This document shows, one piece after another, positions 1 to 7,186 of a stretch of 9,565 nucleotides of DNA. Each line of letters starts with the position of its first letter. The stretch's first letter is position 1. Both the position numbers and the translations under genes were made by a program. The notes beneath the pieces were generated by a model. It was not told the DNA's origin. It ran no database searches and was given only the letters and a program-made list of their open reading frames with translations. Source of the stretch: Candidatus Heimdallarchaeota archaeon (GTDB taxonomy: Archaea > Asgardarchaeota > Heimdallarchaeia > Heimdallarchaeales > Heimdallarchaeaceae); the NCBI GenBank assembly GCA_016839875.1, contig JAEOTK010000112.1, positions 1-9,565 on the forward strand, given 5' to 3'.

Positions 1-11
1 ATAAAATTATT

Positions 12-1982
12 TCAAAGAACCAATGGACTAATCTGGTGTTTTAAACCAAGTATTTTCATAACATCTACAGCATCCTCGATTTCATTTGCTGAAATTTCCA
101 GAGCTTCAATAATTTGAATAAGATAGAGAGTTTCAACTGTGTTTAATTTTCCTGAATCTTTACTTATAATAGTTAATCCTTTGAGACTATTCTTATCTAA
201 GGAATTCTCTATTTTCCCTACAGCTTCAAAAATGGGGTGAGATGCTAGAGGTTGAATACAAACTACTTCTAAAGCTTCAACAGCTTTTGTTATCATTTCA
301 ACGAGTAATTTACATTCTTTTTTTAGATATTTAATGAATTTCTCGGGAAGTTTTTCTTTTGGAATCATAACTATTTTCCTTAAAGATCTGAGAGTGTGTC
401 CAATTGAAGAATCTAGTATATCAGTTATCTTGTAGAATTGATAATCATCAGGTGCAGGTCTTATATTTGCATAAAGAGCTTGTGTTACTTCTTCTACTAA
501 AACATCTGCTTCTCTTTCTAGATTCTTTGCTTCATCAATTAGTTCTATAGCTTTCTCTATATTATCTTCATCAATATAAAATGAAAAAGCCCTTGACAAT
601 CTTTGAAAAACTTCTAGAACTTTGTATCCATGTTTAAGTGAATGACTAGCTTGAACCCATCCAGGTCGTGTTTCTCTAGCAATGAAAATAAAGAGAATAG
701 ATAATAAACAAAGGATTCCTCCAAATACTAAGAATGGAAACTTTAGCATATTCTCAACTACTTGAGCTTCAATGTTATCAGTATAATCCCAGAATTTTAG
801 ATTTACAGCAGCGTATGCTAATCCTATTGCCAATAATGGTCCTGTAACATAACCTGAATCTAAAGAAGCCCGATAGATCCCAATACTCTGCTCACGTTTT
901 ATTATAGGCACAACATCTCTTGAGATTGAGGGCAAACTTGGATAGTAAATTGAAGTTCCAATTCCTGCTACTATGGAAAGTAGAACTACATAAACTGTTG
1001 AGTGAGTCATTGTTATTAAAATCAGAGCAACACCTTCTACAGCTAGCCCTGTAAAGATTGTTTCTTTCCTTCCAAAACGATCACTTATTCTACCAGTAAA
1101 CGGCATAGATAAAGCCCAAGCTAGTGTAAAACCTGAAGTTACTAAACCAACTTCCCAAGTTTGGAAACCATAAACTGTACTAACAAGAACTGGAAGAAGT
1201 AATACAATAATACTATCCATAATTCTTGAAAAATGACCAGCTAGATAAGAAAGAATCAACGTAGGTGTTTTGAGTATATTTTTGAAACTCCATCTAGTTT
1301 CAACTTTTGTAGAATCTAGAAGAATTTCTTCTTTTGTTCCTTTAACAAGTTCGGAAGTTTCAACCTTTCGAATTAAGAAAAAACCAACACCAACAGCAAC
1401 ACCTGCTACAATGAGTGCAAAAATAAAACTTCCTGCAAAGTTTTCAGGCTCTTTAGCAATTAACCCAGCGAAGAATGAACCAAGACTAGAACCCAAATAA
1501 ACAGAGAATTCCATTGAACCTACTGAAAACGCTGAACCTTCAGGTCCTGCTATTTCTGTGAGTGCTGACATTGAAGATGTGAAGAAGAATCCTAATCCTC
1601 CTCCAATAAATAAGTTTCCAATTATTAAAGCCCAAAGACCAAGATAAGTTGCAAAAGCAATAGCTACTGAACCAATTAGTAGAGAAATTAGTCCGATTCT
1701 CATTGTATTCTTTCTCTTAAATCGAGCACTTACTCTTGAACTTAGAAAGCCACTAATCCCTTTAAATAAACCATATGCAATAATAGTAGAAGCAGCTTGA
1801 ATAAAAACTAGAAAGTCAGTAAATTGTGCTCCTACTTGATTTGTAGCAAGAACTTCTGCATAGAGCGATAATGCAGTTCTTTGAACACCATAAGTGACTC
1901 CTGTTAACAGTAATGTTGAAATAATAGGAGCCCATTTGAAGAAGGTAGAACGAATGTTTGAGGTTTCTCTTTCAGCAGTCAT
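12..1982 (-). CDS. MFS transporter with C-terminal PhoU/DUF47-like domain
   Basis: 656 residues, about 250 longer than a usual 12-span MFS carrier. Residues about 15-437 hold roughly twelve hydrophobic segments in two halves, separated by a charged loop (about 205-235). The loop in the second half carries the MFS signature GRISDRFGRK (297-306). The matching loop in the first half (about 78-92) is degenerate and lacks the acidic residue. Residues about 453-648 form a soluble, helical, charged domain resembling PhoU/DUF47: it has an ExxxD motif (E489-D493) followed by a later repeat-like helix EISANEIEDAVDVMK (629-643) in the place of the second PhoU metal-binding helix. PhoU-type domains are known as cytoplasmic regulators of phosphate transport. 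A regulatory role here, and the substrate, are inferred; drug or sugar export cannot be excluded. The ATG start has no SD and lies about 23 bases from a TATA element, so the transcript may be leaderless. Confidence 0.85.
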   Translation of the reverse strand: MTAERETSNIRSTFFKWAPIISTLLLTGVTYGVQRTALSLYAEVLATNQVGAQFTDFLVFIQAASTIIAYGLFKGISGFLSSRVSARFKRKNTMRIGLISLLIGSVAIAFATYLGLWALIIGNLFIGGGLGFFFTSSMSALTEIAGPEGSAFSVGSMEFSVYLGSSLGSFFAGLIAKEPENFAGSFIFALIVAGVAVGVGFFLIRKVETSELVKGTKEEILLDSTKVETRWSFKNILKTPTLILSYLAGHFSRIMDSIIVLLLPVLVSTVYGFQTWEVGLVTSGFTLAWALSMPFTGRISDRFGRKETIFTGLAVEGVALILITMTHSTVYVVLLSIVAGIGTSIYYPSLPSISRDVVPIIKREQSIGIYRASLDSGYVTGPLLAIGLAYAAVNLKFWDYTDNIEAQVVENMLKFPFLVFGGILCLLSILFIFIARETRPGWVQASHSLKHGYKVLEVFQRLSRAFSFYIDEDNIEKAIELIDEAKNLEREADVLVEEVTQALYANIRPAPDDYQFYKITDILDSSIGHTLRSLRKIVMIPKEKLPEKFIKYLKKECKLLVEMITKAVEALEVVCIQPLASHPIFEAVGKIENSLDKNSLKGLTIISKDSGKLNTVETLYLIQIIEALEISANEIEDAVDVMKILGLKHQISPLVL

Positions 1983-2000
1983 CTTTGCAAAAGAGAAATA

Positions 2001-2010
2001 ATTATAAAAG
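2001..2010. promoter_or_regulatory. Putative shared TATA element of divergent promoters
   Basis: ATTATAAAAG, with the palindromic core TTATAA at 2002-2007, sits in the 67-base gap between the divergent MFS and GT-C genes. For the plus gene, an archaeal start site about 26 bases downstream would fall near 2031, giving a leader of about 18 nt that contains an AAAGGA site; the purine/A-rich stretch just upstream (AGAAATA) could serve as a BRE. For the minus gene, the same element lies about 23 bases from the ATG, fitting a leaderless transcript. Assigned by spacing and sequence only. Confidence 0.5.
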
Positions 2011-2035
2011 CATTTTAGTCTTTCCCTAATGAACT

Positions 2036-2042
2036 AAAGGAA
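2036..2042 (+). promoter_or_regulatory. Ribosome binding site of the GT-C gene
   Basis: AAAGGAA lies with its GG nine bases before the ATG at 2050. It is a partial match to the archaeal anti-SD and supports this ATG as the start. Confidence 0.5.
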
Positions 2043-2049
2043 TAGCAAA

Positions 2050-3321
2050 ATGAGAGCAATAAAAATTCGACAATCTCGAAGGATATTCTGGTTGGTTCTT
2101 ATTTCTTTAATTGCATATGCAGTTATTTTAATAGCTCACTTTATCTATACTCATTATTTCAATCCTAACTATCAGATTATAATAGCCGATCAAGTGGTCT
2201 TCTATAATAGAGGAATGGGCATAATACAAGGAAGGGTTCCTTATAGAGATTTTTATGTAAATGCTGCACCTTTAAGTTCTTATCTCTGGTCTCCTTTCGT
2301 CCTAATTTCTATGATAGGTTCAAATGATTATTCTACAGCTTTCGTAAATTATGAGAATTATATGACTTCAAGTAGCATGATGTTGCTCTCATACGTGTTC
2401 AGAGTTTTTTTTGCAGTAGGTATTATACTGTCAGCAATCATACTCCTTAAGTTAGAAGAAAAAAGGAATAATAAATTTGCTTTTGCTATAGCACTATTAT
2501 ATTGTATAAATCCCTTTTTTTTATATCTTGCATCTTTTTGGGGATCTGATGAATGCATTGTACCATTATTGATTCTGCTTCCAATCTATCTTTATGAAAG
2601 AGGGAATAAAACATTTGCAACTTTGATGATAGTCTTAGGTGCTGGGTTGAAATATTTCCCAGTTCTTCTAGCTCCCTTGATTTGGATTTATAGTAAGAAC
2701 TGGAAAGAACGCATAATTCAAACGTTAATATTTCTCTTGGGATTAACATTAGTTACATTACCTTTATATCTTCTCTCTCCTTCAGAATTTCTATTCCAGT
2801 TTCAGGATAAAATAACTGCCCCTGGTAATGATGGAATACTAACTGTAATTCAAGAATTTTTTAGTTTAAATTTTGAGAATATAGGTTTCATTTTTCCAAT
2901 AATTACAGTTGCTATGATAGGAATTGTAGGGCTGGTGATGTTTCTCAAAAGAAGGAATTGGTCGTATCATAAAACAGTAGCTCTTCTACTCACATACCTA
3001 GCTTTGTTTCATAAAATGCAAATTTCATATCTAGCAATGATTGTGCCATTTCTATGTGTTGGTTTCCTTTCCAAAGGTCCAATTAAACTATTAAACTTAG
3101 CCATTTACATATTTGGAATCTTTGAGGGCTATTTTGCTACTTTTCTAATTAATCACTCAATTGAAAAAACTGTTTGGCAAGTTTTTTGTTGGATTGAAAT
3201 TTGTCTTTTCTATATTTTAATTATAATAGGTTCAATCTATTATACACTAAAAAACAATAAGATTCATACAGAATTAATATCATTTGAGGATCTTAATGTT
3301 GCTTCTGTATCATCAAAATGA
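2050..3321 (+). CDS. Polytopic GT-C glycosyltransferase, GT87-like (DUF2029)
   Basis: 423 residues, mostly membrane-spanning (about ten segments). After the first span (about 13-33) an external loop holds D47 in ADQVVFYNRG and the GRVPYRDF motif (61-68). This is the layout of GT-C enzymes such as polyprenyl-phosphate mannosyltransferases, where an acidic residue in the first outer loop is catalytic. Further family-like motifs are FWGSDE (163-168), GAGLKYFPVLLAPL (197-210) and HKMQISYLAMIVPF (321-334). Such enzymes transfer a sugar from a polyprenyl-phosphate donor to a glycan or lipid on the outer face of the membrane. Sugar and acceptor are unknown. It stands alone on its strand, divergent from the MFS-PhoU gene. 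Its last 29 bases overlap the convergent methyltransferase gene. The family call rests on motif pattern and membrane layout; a different GT-C family is the main alternative. Confidence 0.78.
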   Translation: MRAIKIRQSRRIFWLVLISLIAYAVILIAHFIYTHYFNPNYQIIIADQVVFYNRGMGIIQGRVPYRDFYVNAAPLSSYLWSPFVLISMIGSNDYSTAFVNYENYMTSSSMMLLSYVFRVFFAVGIILSAIILLKLEEKRNNKFAFAIALLYCINPFFLYLASFWGSDECIVPLLILLPIYLYERGNKTFATLMIVLGAGLKYFPVLLAPLIWIYSKNWKERIIQTLIFLLGLTLVTLPLYLLSPSEFLFQFQDKITAPGNDGILTVIQEFFSLNFENIGFIFPIITVAMIGIVGLVMFLKRRNWSYHKTVALLLTYLALFHKMQISYLAMIVPFLCVGFLSKGPIKLLNLAIYIFGIFEGYFATFLINHSIEKTVWQVFCWIEICLFYILIIIGSIYYTLKNNKIHTELISFEDLNVASVSSK

Positions 3322-4093
3322 ATCTCTCTCGTGTACCAGCATTGATTTGTGTTATTTGATACTTCATTTCTTCCGGAAGTTGTGAAATAATGGCTTCCAA
3401 TTGTGTTTTATTAAACATTAAAAGCGAGATGAAATCAATATCTACTCCCTCTGTACTAAAGACTTCCTGTACTAATTGTTTAGTAAATTCTAGTCCATCC
3501 TGACCTCCACCCATCAGTTCATCTTTTACTCCTCTCCAACCTTTGATTTTAGCAAGTCTAGTAAGGTCATCCTCATATATTGGTGGATTACAAATCAATG
3601 CAGAATATCTCCCTGGAGGTATTAATCTAGAGATGATTTCACCTTCTGATAATTCAAATTTAATCTGCTCATCCACACCATTAGCTTCAGCATTTATCCT
3701 AGCATAGTCAAACGCTAAAGGATTTATTTCAGTCGCAATAATATTTTTGTTGTATTTTTTTGCTAAAATTAAAGACATTGAAGCAGAAGCTCCAGTGCCA
3801 ATTTCTATAATTGCTTCATTTGATTTAAGCTGTGAAACAACATGGTCACAAAAAGCATATCTGACTCCTACAGAAGGTATCAAGAAATCTTCAGGAACTC
3901 TGATTTCCAAATCAAGAACTTCCTTGAAAAGAATACTGTTTATTCTCGAAAGAACAAAAGGATCACCCAGGTTGAATTTTGGAGGATCAACTGAAATGAG
4001 AAAGGCATTTAGGTCAGGATATTTTTCAACTAATTCCTTAAACGGAAGTGCGAAGAATTTAGCATCTATTATTTTCTGGGATTCACTTTCCAT
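3293..4093 (-). CDS. RlmF/METTL16-family (Methyltransf_10) RNA adenine N6-methyltransferase
   Basis: 266 residues. The N-terminal part follows the RlmF/METTL16 pattern: a proline/leucine-rich lead, DP (44-45), an IN...LF segment (51-56) and a VPEDFLIPSVGVR block (66-78), which corresponds to the family's IP..LCP..P.R block. The class I SAM-binding fold follows: motif I EIGTGASA (97-104), motif II ATEINPLA (120-127) and a catalytic-loop motif NPPIYEDD (169-176). A GGGQDGLEF segment (196-204) corresponds to the conserved GG..E segment of the family. Known members methylate N6 of an adenine in 23S rRNA (RlmF) or in U6 snRNA and mRNA hairpins (METTL16); the target here is unknown. The fourth motif residue is Ile instead of Phe or Tyr. 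No SD precedes the ATG, and a TATA-like box lies about 24 bases upstream. PrmC-like methylation of protein is a less likely alternative because the N-terminal half fits RlmF. Confidence 0.85.
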   Translation of the reverse strand: MESESQKIIDAKFFALPFKELVEKYPDLNAFLISVDPPKFNLGDPFVLSRINSILFKEVLDLEIRVPEDFLIPSVGVRYAFCDHVVSQLKSNEAIIEIGTGASASMSLILAKKYNKNIIATEINPLAFDYARINAEANGVDEQIKFELSEGEIISRLIPPGRYSALICNPPIYEDDLTRLAKIKGWRGVKDELMGGGQDGLEFTKQLVQEVFSTEGVDIDFISLLMFNKTQLEAIISQLPEEMKYQITQINAGTRERFILMIQKQH

Positions 4094-4113
4094 TTTTATA
4101 CAATTGAATTTAG

Positions 4114-4121
4114 ATTATAAG
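4114..4121 (-). promoter_or_regulatory. Putative TATA box of the methyltransferase gene
   Basis: On the minus strand this reads CTTATAAT, centred about 24-25 bases upstream of the ATG at 4093. No SD lies between them, so a leaderless or nearly leaderless transcript is implied. Assigned by spacing and sequence only. Confidence 0.5.
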
Positions 4122-4162
4122 TATTTTATTGAAATTAATACAAATCAAATAGTGATTCGAGA

Positions 4163-4179
4163 GAATTGAAAGAATAAAA
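4163..4179 (-). terminator. Possible T-rich terminator after the beta-helix gene
   Basis: Directly after the TAA stop at 4180, the minus strand reads TTTTATTCTTTCAATTC, a pyrimidine/T-rich tract of the kind that can end archaeal transcription. There is no clear hairpin. The methyltransferase has its own TATA-like box just beyond, so separate transcripts are plausible, but read-through cannot be excluded. Confidence 0.25.
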
Positions 4180-6036
4180 TTAGCTTCTTTTACTTCTTAT
4201 AAGAATTATGCATAATGATATAATTGGGATAAGACCCAAGAAAATTGAAGCAGAATAGGTCTTAGAAACTGGGATTTCATATGAATCAATCTCTAAAAGA
4301 TATGACAATCCTTTGTGACCCTCTGTAATTTCTATAACAATATAGTAATAACTAGAAAAATCGCAAATATAACTTGAAATTTCATCAATTGAAGAATCAT
4401 CAGTACTAGAGACTAAGAGTTCCTCATATTCATTATAAAGAAATAAATCCAAATTAATATTAGAAGCATCGTAGGAAAGGAGGATGTTATAACTTAAGTC
4501 TTCATTTAGAAAAACTTTGAAGTAATCATCATCAAAAGCTCTCAAACTATAAACATCATCTGCTATCAAAAGTGGTGCTGAAAGAAAATCTTCATTATCT
4601 TCGTAAATGTCATCATAGATTAAATTACATAAATTTGGGTATAAATCAGATGCTCCTGCAGAGCCGTCAATCAAATATGTTCCTGAGATCCATTCACTCC
4701 AGAAATTCCCAATTGAAGTTGAATCATTAAACCATTGATTTCCAATAACACTATCATACCCTTGAGAAGTACCAGCAAATGAATTGTTTACAAATGAATT
4801 ATAATAGAAATAATTGTTTATTGAAAAATCTGTAACAAAAATGCCGTATTCAATATTCGATTCAAACAGATTACTATATAGCAGATTGTTATTACTGTTG
4901 TACAAACTCAAACCTTCTGCATGACTATACGAGCATAGATTGTTTGAGAAATTAACATTACTTGAAAAAAGAAATTTCACTCCAGCTTGATGACTAAAAT
5001 TTATTTCATTTTGATAAATATTGATATTGGAAGAACTTCTAACCTCTAATCCGGTTTTCGAGTGATGGTTGAAGATGTTATTGAATACATCAATATCTGT
5101 ACAGAAATAGAGGGTTAATCCTGAAGAAGCTGAATTGATATTGTGGTTTTTCACTACAATATCTGAACAGTTAACAAGAGCTAACTGACCTATATCAGTA
5201 TTATCAAGAACAGTGCTAGTGAGGTTTTCATACCAGCCAAACTCTTTGCTGTTAATTACATTACCTTGTATTGTATACGAAAAGAGATCGCTTAAAGTAT
5301 CTTCACCAACATAAATACCACAATTAATTAGTGAATTATTTACTATTGTAGAATAAGCAGAATCACTCGGAAAAATACCATTAGTATAGTTGTTTATTAG
5401 AACATTATCAGTTATTCTGCAGTTTAAAGATTCTCTTATATAAATTCCTGATTTTGAATTCCCCTCACAATAATTATTTGTGATATTAACATAATCTGAA
5501 AATTGGATATTAATTGCAGATCTTCCACAATAGTTACCAATATTTTTATCAATAATTGAATTAGAGCAATCAATTATTCTAATTCCACGTTCTGTATTAG
5601 AACTTACAGTATTACCTGTGATATTTACTCCAGGACTTGATTCCACATAGATTCCATCAATGGAGCTGTAAATGCATTCATTATTTACTACATTCGCTGT
5701 CCCAGGAGCAACATTATAAATGTAAATTCCAAAATTTCCATCTGTGATCAAACAATCAATGATTAAGAAATGGCATGTTGTAGAACTTATGCTTATACCA
5801 ATCTCTCCACTAGCATAAATCTCGAAATTTGATAAAATATAAGGATTAGATTTTGAACCATTTCCTGAAGAACTATGACTGATCAATTCTATATCAGATG
5901 TTATGACAATAGGACTACTAATCGCATAGTTTACATCTACAGACACGGATATCTTAAGATTCAAATTGAAAATAGCGTAGGAAATAAGAGCAAGAACTAC
6001 TAACAAATACATCCTGTGTAGATGTTTTTTTTTCAT
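4180..6036 (-). CDS. NosD-like right-handed beta-helix surface protein with C-terminal anchor
   Basis: 618 residues from the ATG at 6036. A Lys/Arg-rich start and hydrophobic stretch (about 8-28) form a signal peptide or N-terminal anchor. Residues about 40-440 are a run of parallel beta-helix turns of the form GI.I..S.N..I..N, as in NosD/pectate-lyase-like archaeal surface proteins. It ends with the characteristic GNFWSEW (443-449) and a DLYP segment (464-467). A following domain (about 478-585) has alternating beta-strand character and a DDDYFKVFL core (502-510), resembling PPC-type domains. A hydrophobic segment (about 595-613) and RSKRS tail give a type I membrane anchor. Eleven N-x-S/T sequons (N59, 138, 184, 216, 233, 271, 289, 346, 362, 417, 437) suggest an outside location and N-glycosylation. 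Function is unknown: glycan binding, adhesion or carbohydrate cleavage are possible, and no catalytic site is evident. A TTG at 6045 would add three residues but is upstream of the predicted transcript start. Confidence 0.85.
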   Translation of the reverse strand: MKKKHLHRMYLLVVLALISYAIFNLNLKISVSVDVNYAISSPIVITSDIELISHSSSGNGSKSNPYILSNFEIYASGEIGISISSTTCHFLIIDCLITDGNFGIYIYNVAPGTANVVNNECIYSSIDGIYVESSPGVNITGNTVSSNTERGIRIIDCSNSIIDKNIGNYCGRSAINIQFSDYVNITNNYCEGNSKSGIYIRESLNCRITDNVLINNYTNGIFPSDSAYSTIVNNSLINCGIYVGEDTLSDLFSYTIQGNVINSKEFGWYENLTSTVLDNTDIGQLALVNCSDIVVKNHNINSASSGLTLYFCTDIDVFNNIFNHHSKTGLEVRSSSNINIYQNEINFSHQAGVKFLFSSNVNFSNNLCSYSHAEGLSLYNSNNNLLYSNLFESNIEYGIFVTDFSINNYFYYNSFVNNSFAGTSQGYDSVIGNQWFNDSTSIGNFWSEWISGTYLIDGSAGASDLYPNLCNLIYDDIYEDNEDFLSAPLLIADDVYSLRAFDDDYFKVFLNEDLSYNILLSYDASNINLDLFLYNEYEELLVSSTDDSSIDEISSYICDFSSYYYIVIEITEGHKGLSYLLEIDSYEIPVSKTYSASIFLGLIPIISLCIILIRSKRS

Positions 6037-6065
6037 TTGTCTCAACTCTTAGATATGTTCTCAGA

Positions 6066-6073
6066 TTTATATA
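6066..6073 (-). promoter_or_regulatory. TATA box of the beta-helix gene
   Basis: The minus strand reads TATATAAA, the best TATA match in the window. A start site about 26 bases downstream would be near 6043. This gives a leader of about 7 nt before the ATG at 6036 and leaves out the upstream TTG at 6045, which supports the shorter protein. Confidence 0.6.
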
Positions 6074-6199
6074 CTTTATTGTTAACTTAGGGTTATAATC
6101 TTAGTTCTAGAGGAGTTTAACACGTTATTTTTCTGATAATATATCTCACTACAAAAAATCCCAGTTAGATGATTTTGATAGATAAATATTAAAACCTTC

Positions 6200-6207
6200 T
6201 TTATATT
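6200..6207 (+). promoter_or_regulatory. Putative TATA box of the glycosyltransferase/sulfotransferase operon
   Basis: TTTATATT, preceded by an A-rich stretch (ATTAAAACC), is centred about 44 bases before the ATG at 6248. Transcription would start near 6230, giving a leader of about 18 nt with a GTGAG ribosome site, the same arrangement as the GT-C gene. The 126 bases between this box and the divergent TATA box at 6066-6073 hold no ORF that I can support. Confidence 0.5.
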
Positions 6208-6238
6208 CTATCGTTTGTAAGAAGATTGACTCATAAGA

Positions 6239-6243
6239 GTGAG
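6239..6243 (+). promoter_or_regulatory. Ribosome binding site deciding the start of the first operon gene
   Basis: GTGAG ends four bases before the ATG at 6248 and can pair with the UCAC of an archaeal 16S 3' end. The GTG at 6239 is in frame but is better read as this site than as the start codon. Confidence 0.5.
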
Positions 6244-6247
6244 AAAT

Positions 6248-7174
6248 ATGAGGATTGCTATAACTGGAGATTATGCCAGTCAGAACTTTCTAATAGGGAA
6301 AGAGCTTGAAGAATGTAAATTTGACATAACGTATTTTCTCCAATCCAATGTTTACTCTCAACTGCCTGCTAACTTTTATAAATTAGGAAGTGTTCAAGGG
6401 CCTCTTCTGAAGAACTACTTTCTAACTAGCTTCTGGATGATTTTTGGAAATCTTTTCAAGAAATTTGATGTTCAGCAAATCAATGGCACTTACCCAAAGT
6501 GCGTAAGATCAAAACACACTTCGTATCATTATCATGGTTCAGAAATTAGATTGGGTGTTGTAAAACCTAATTATCCATCATTTGTATCTTTGAGAGAACT
6601 TCTAAAATATAGTAGTTCATCTGTGTTTCTACCAAGATGTGCTGATCCTATATTATTCACTAAAAAAATAGAAGTGAAAGAAAATAAAGAGAAATTTAAA
6701 AATGACGAAGGTTATGATTTTGTAATTGGACATTTCGCTCCCTCCCCTAAAGTTAAGGGATCCCATTTGTTAGATTTGGTGATTGATTCAATTAATGAGG
6801 AAAAAGAGTATAATATCCACTTAATCAATCAAACCTATCCTAGAGATAAAATGCCTGAAATAATGAATTTCTGTGATTTAGTCGTAGATCATATTAATCC
6901 GGAAATGGGTTCTACATATAATGTGATTTCTATTGAATCTTTATTCTGTGAAGTACCTACAGCTTCTTATTACAATGAGAATATTGATTTCGAAGAGATG
7001 AAATCATTTGTAGGATATCTTGATCCAGAAATAGATGAACTAAAATCCAATCTTCTATCAATTCTTAAAAGTAGGAAGAAAGTAGATAGAGATGTAGTGC
7101 TAAGATACCATTCCCCTAGAGTCGTTACTGATAAAATGCTTTCAATGTGGGTAGAATGGGGATTTACAGACTGA
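6248..7174 (+). CDS. GT-B fold glycosyltransferase (GT4-like), operon gene 1
   Basis: 308 residues from the ATG, shorter than most GT4 enzymes (350-420). It begins MRIAITGDYASQ, a typical first beta strand of the N-terminal Rossmann half. YHYHGSEIR (94-102) is a motif of short glycosyltransferase-like proteins. The C-terminal half opens with VIGHFAPSPKVKGSHLL (159-175), the usual nucleotide-sugar-side strand and KG loop. It ends with a CDLVVDH strand (209-215) and TYNVISIESLFCEVP (223-237), which matches the GT4 sugar-nucleotide region (G.s.iEAla.G.P) with acidic E230. No membrane span is seen, so a cytoplasmic enzyme acting at the membrane is inferred. Donor and acceptor are unknown. It heads a four-gene operon, 12 bases ahead of a sulfotransferase. 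The start is placed at 6248 because the GTG at 6239 lies in the ribosome site. Confidence 0.75.
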   Translation: MRIAITGDYASQNFLIGKELEECKFDITYFLQSNVYSQLPANFYKLGSVQGPLLKNYFLTSFWMIFGNLFKKFDVQQINGTYPKCVRSKHTSYHYHGSEIRLGVVKPNYPSFVSLRELLKYSSSSVFLPRCADPILFTKKIEVKENKEKFKNDEGYDFVIGHFAPSPKVKGSHLLDLVIDSINEEKEYNIHLINQTYPRDKMPEIMNFCDLVVDHINPEMGSTYNVISIESLFCEVPTASYYNENIDFEEMKSFVGYLDPEIDELKSNLLSILKSRKKVDRDVVLRYHSPRVVTDKMLSMWVEWGFTD

Positions 7175-7176
7175 AA

Positions 7177-7182
7177 GGTGAT
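7177..7182 (+). promoter_or_regulatory. Ribosome binding site of the first sulfotransferase
   Basis: GGTGAT is a six-base perfect complement to the AUCACC of archaeal 16S 3' ends. It contains the in-frame GTG at 7178 and ends four bases before a TTG at 7187. This argues that translation starts at the TTG. Confidence 0.6.
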
Positions 7183-7186
7183 TTCA

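Noticed and set aside
2486..2749. Antisense open frames within the GT-C gene (also 2358-2558)
   Set aside because: Both lie opposite well-supported transmembrane coding sequence and show no recognisable domain or start signal.
3747..4169. 140-codon open frame on the plus strand opposite the methyltransferase gene
   Set aside because: It is antisense to a clear SAM-fold gene, shows no family pattern or ribosome site, and is best explained as a shadow of the coding strand.
4180..4290. Archaeosortase/PGF-CTERM-type sorting signal at the C-terminus of the beta-helix protein
   Set aside because: No PGF-like or similar tripartite motif precedes the hydrophobic segment; it looks like an ordinary C-terminal transmembrane anchor.
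6137..6144. Second TATA-like string (TAATATAT) upstream of the operon
   Set aside because: The leader would be about 85 nt, and the box at 6200-6207 has better spacing; in DNA this AT-rich such strings occur by chance.
6046..6247. Small RNA, riboswitch or attachment site in the 211-base divergent region
   Set aside because: I saw only promoter-like AT-rich sequence, with no convincing hairpin, tRNA-like fold or repeat pair.
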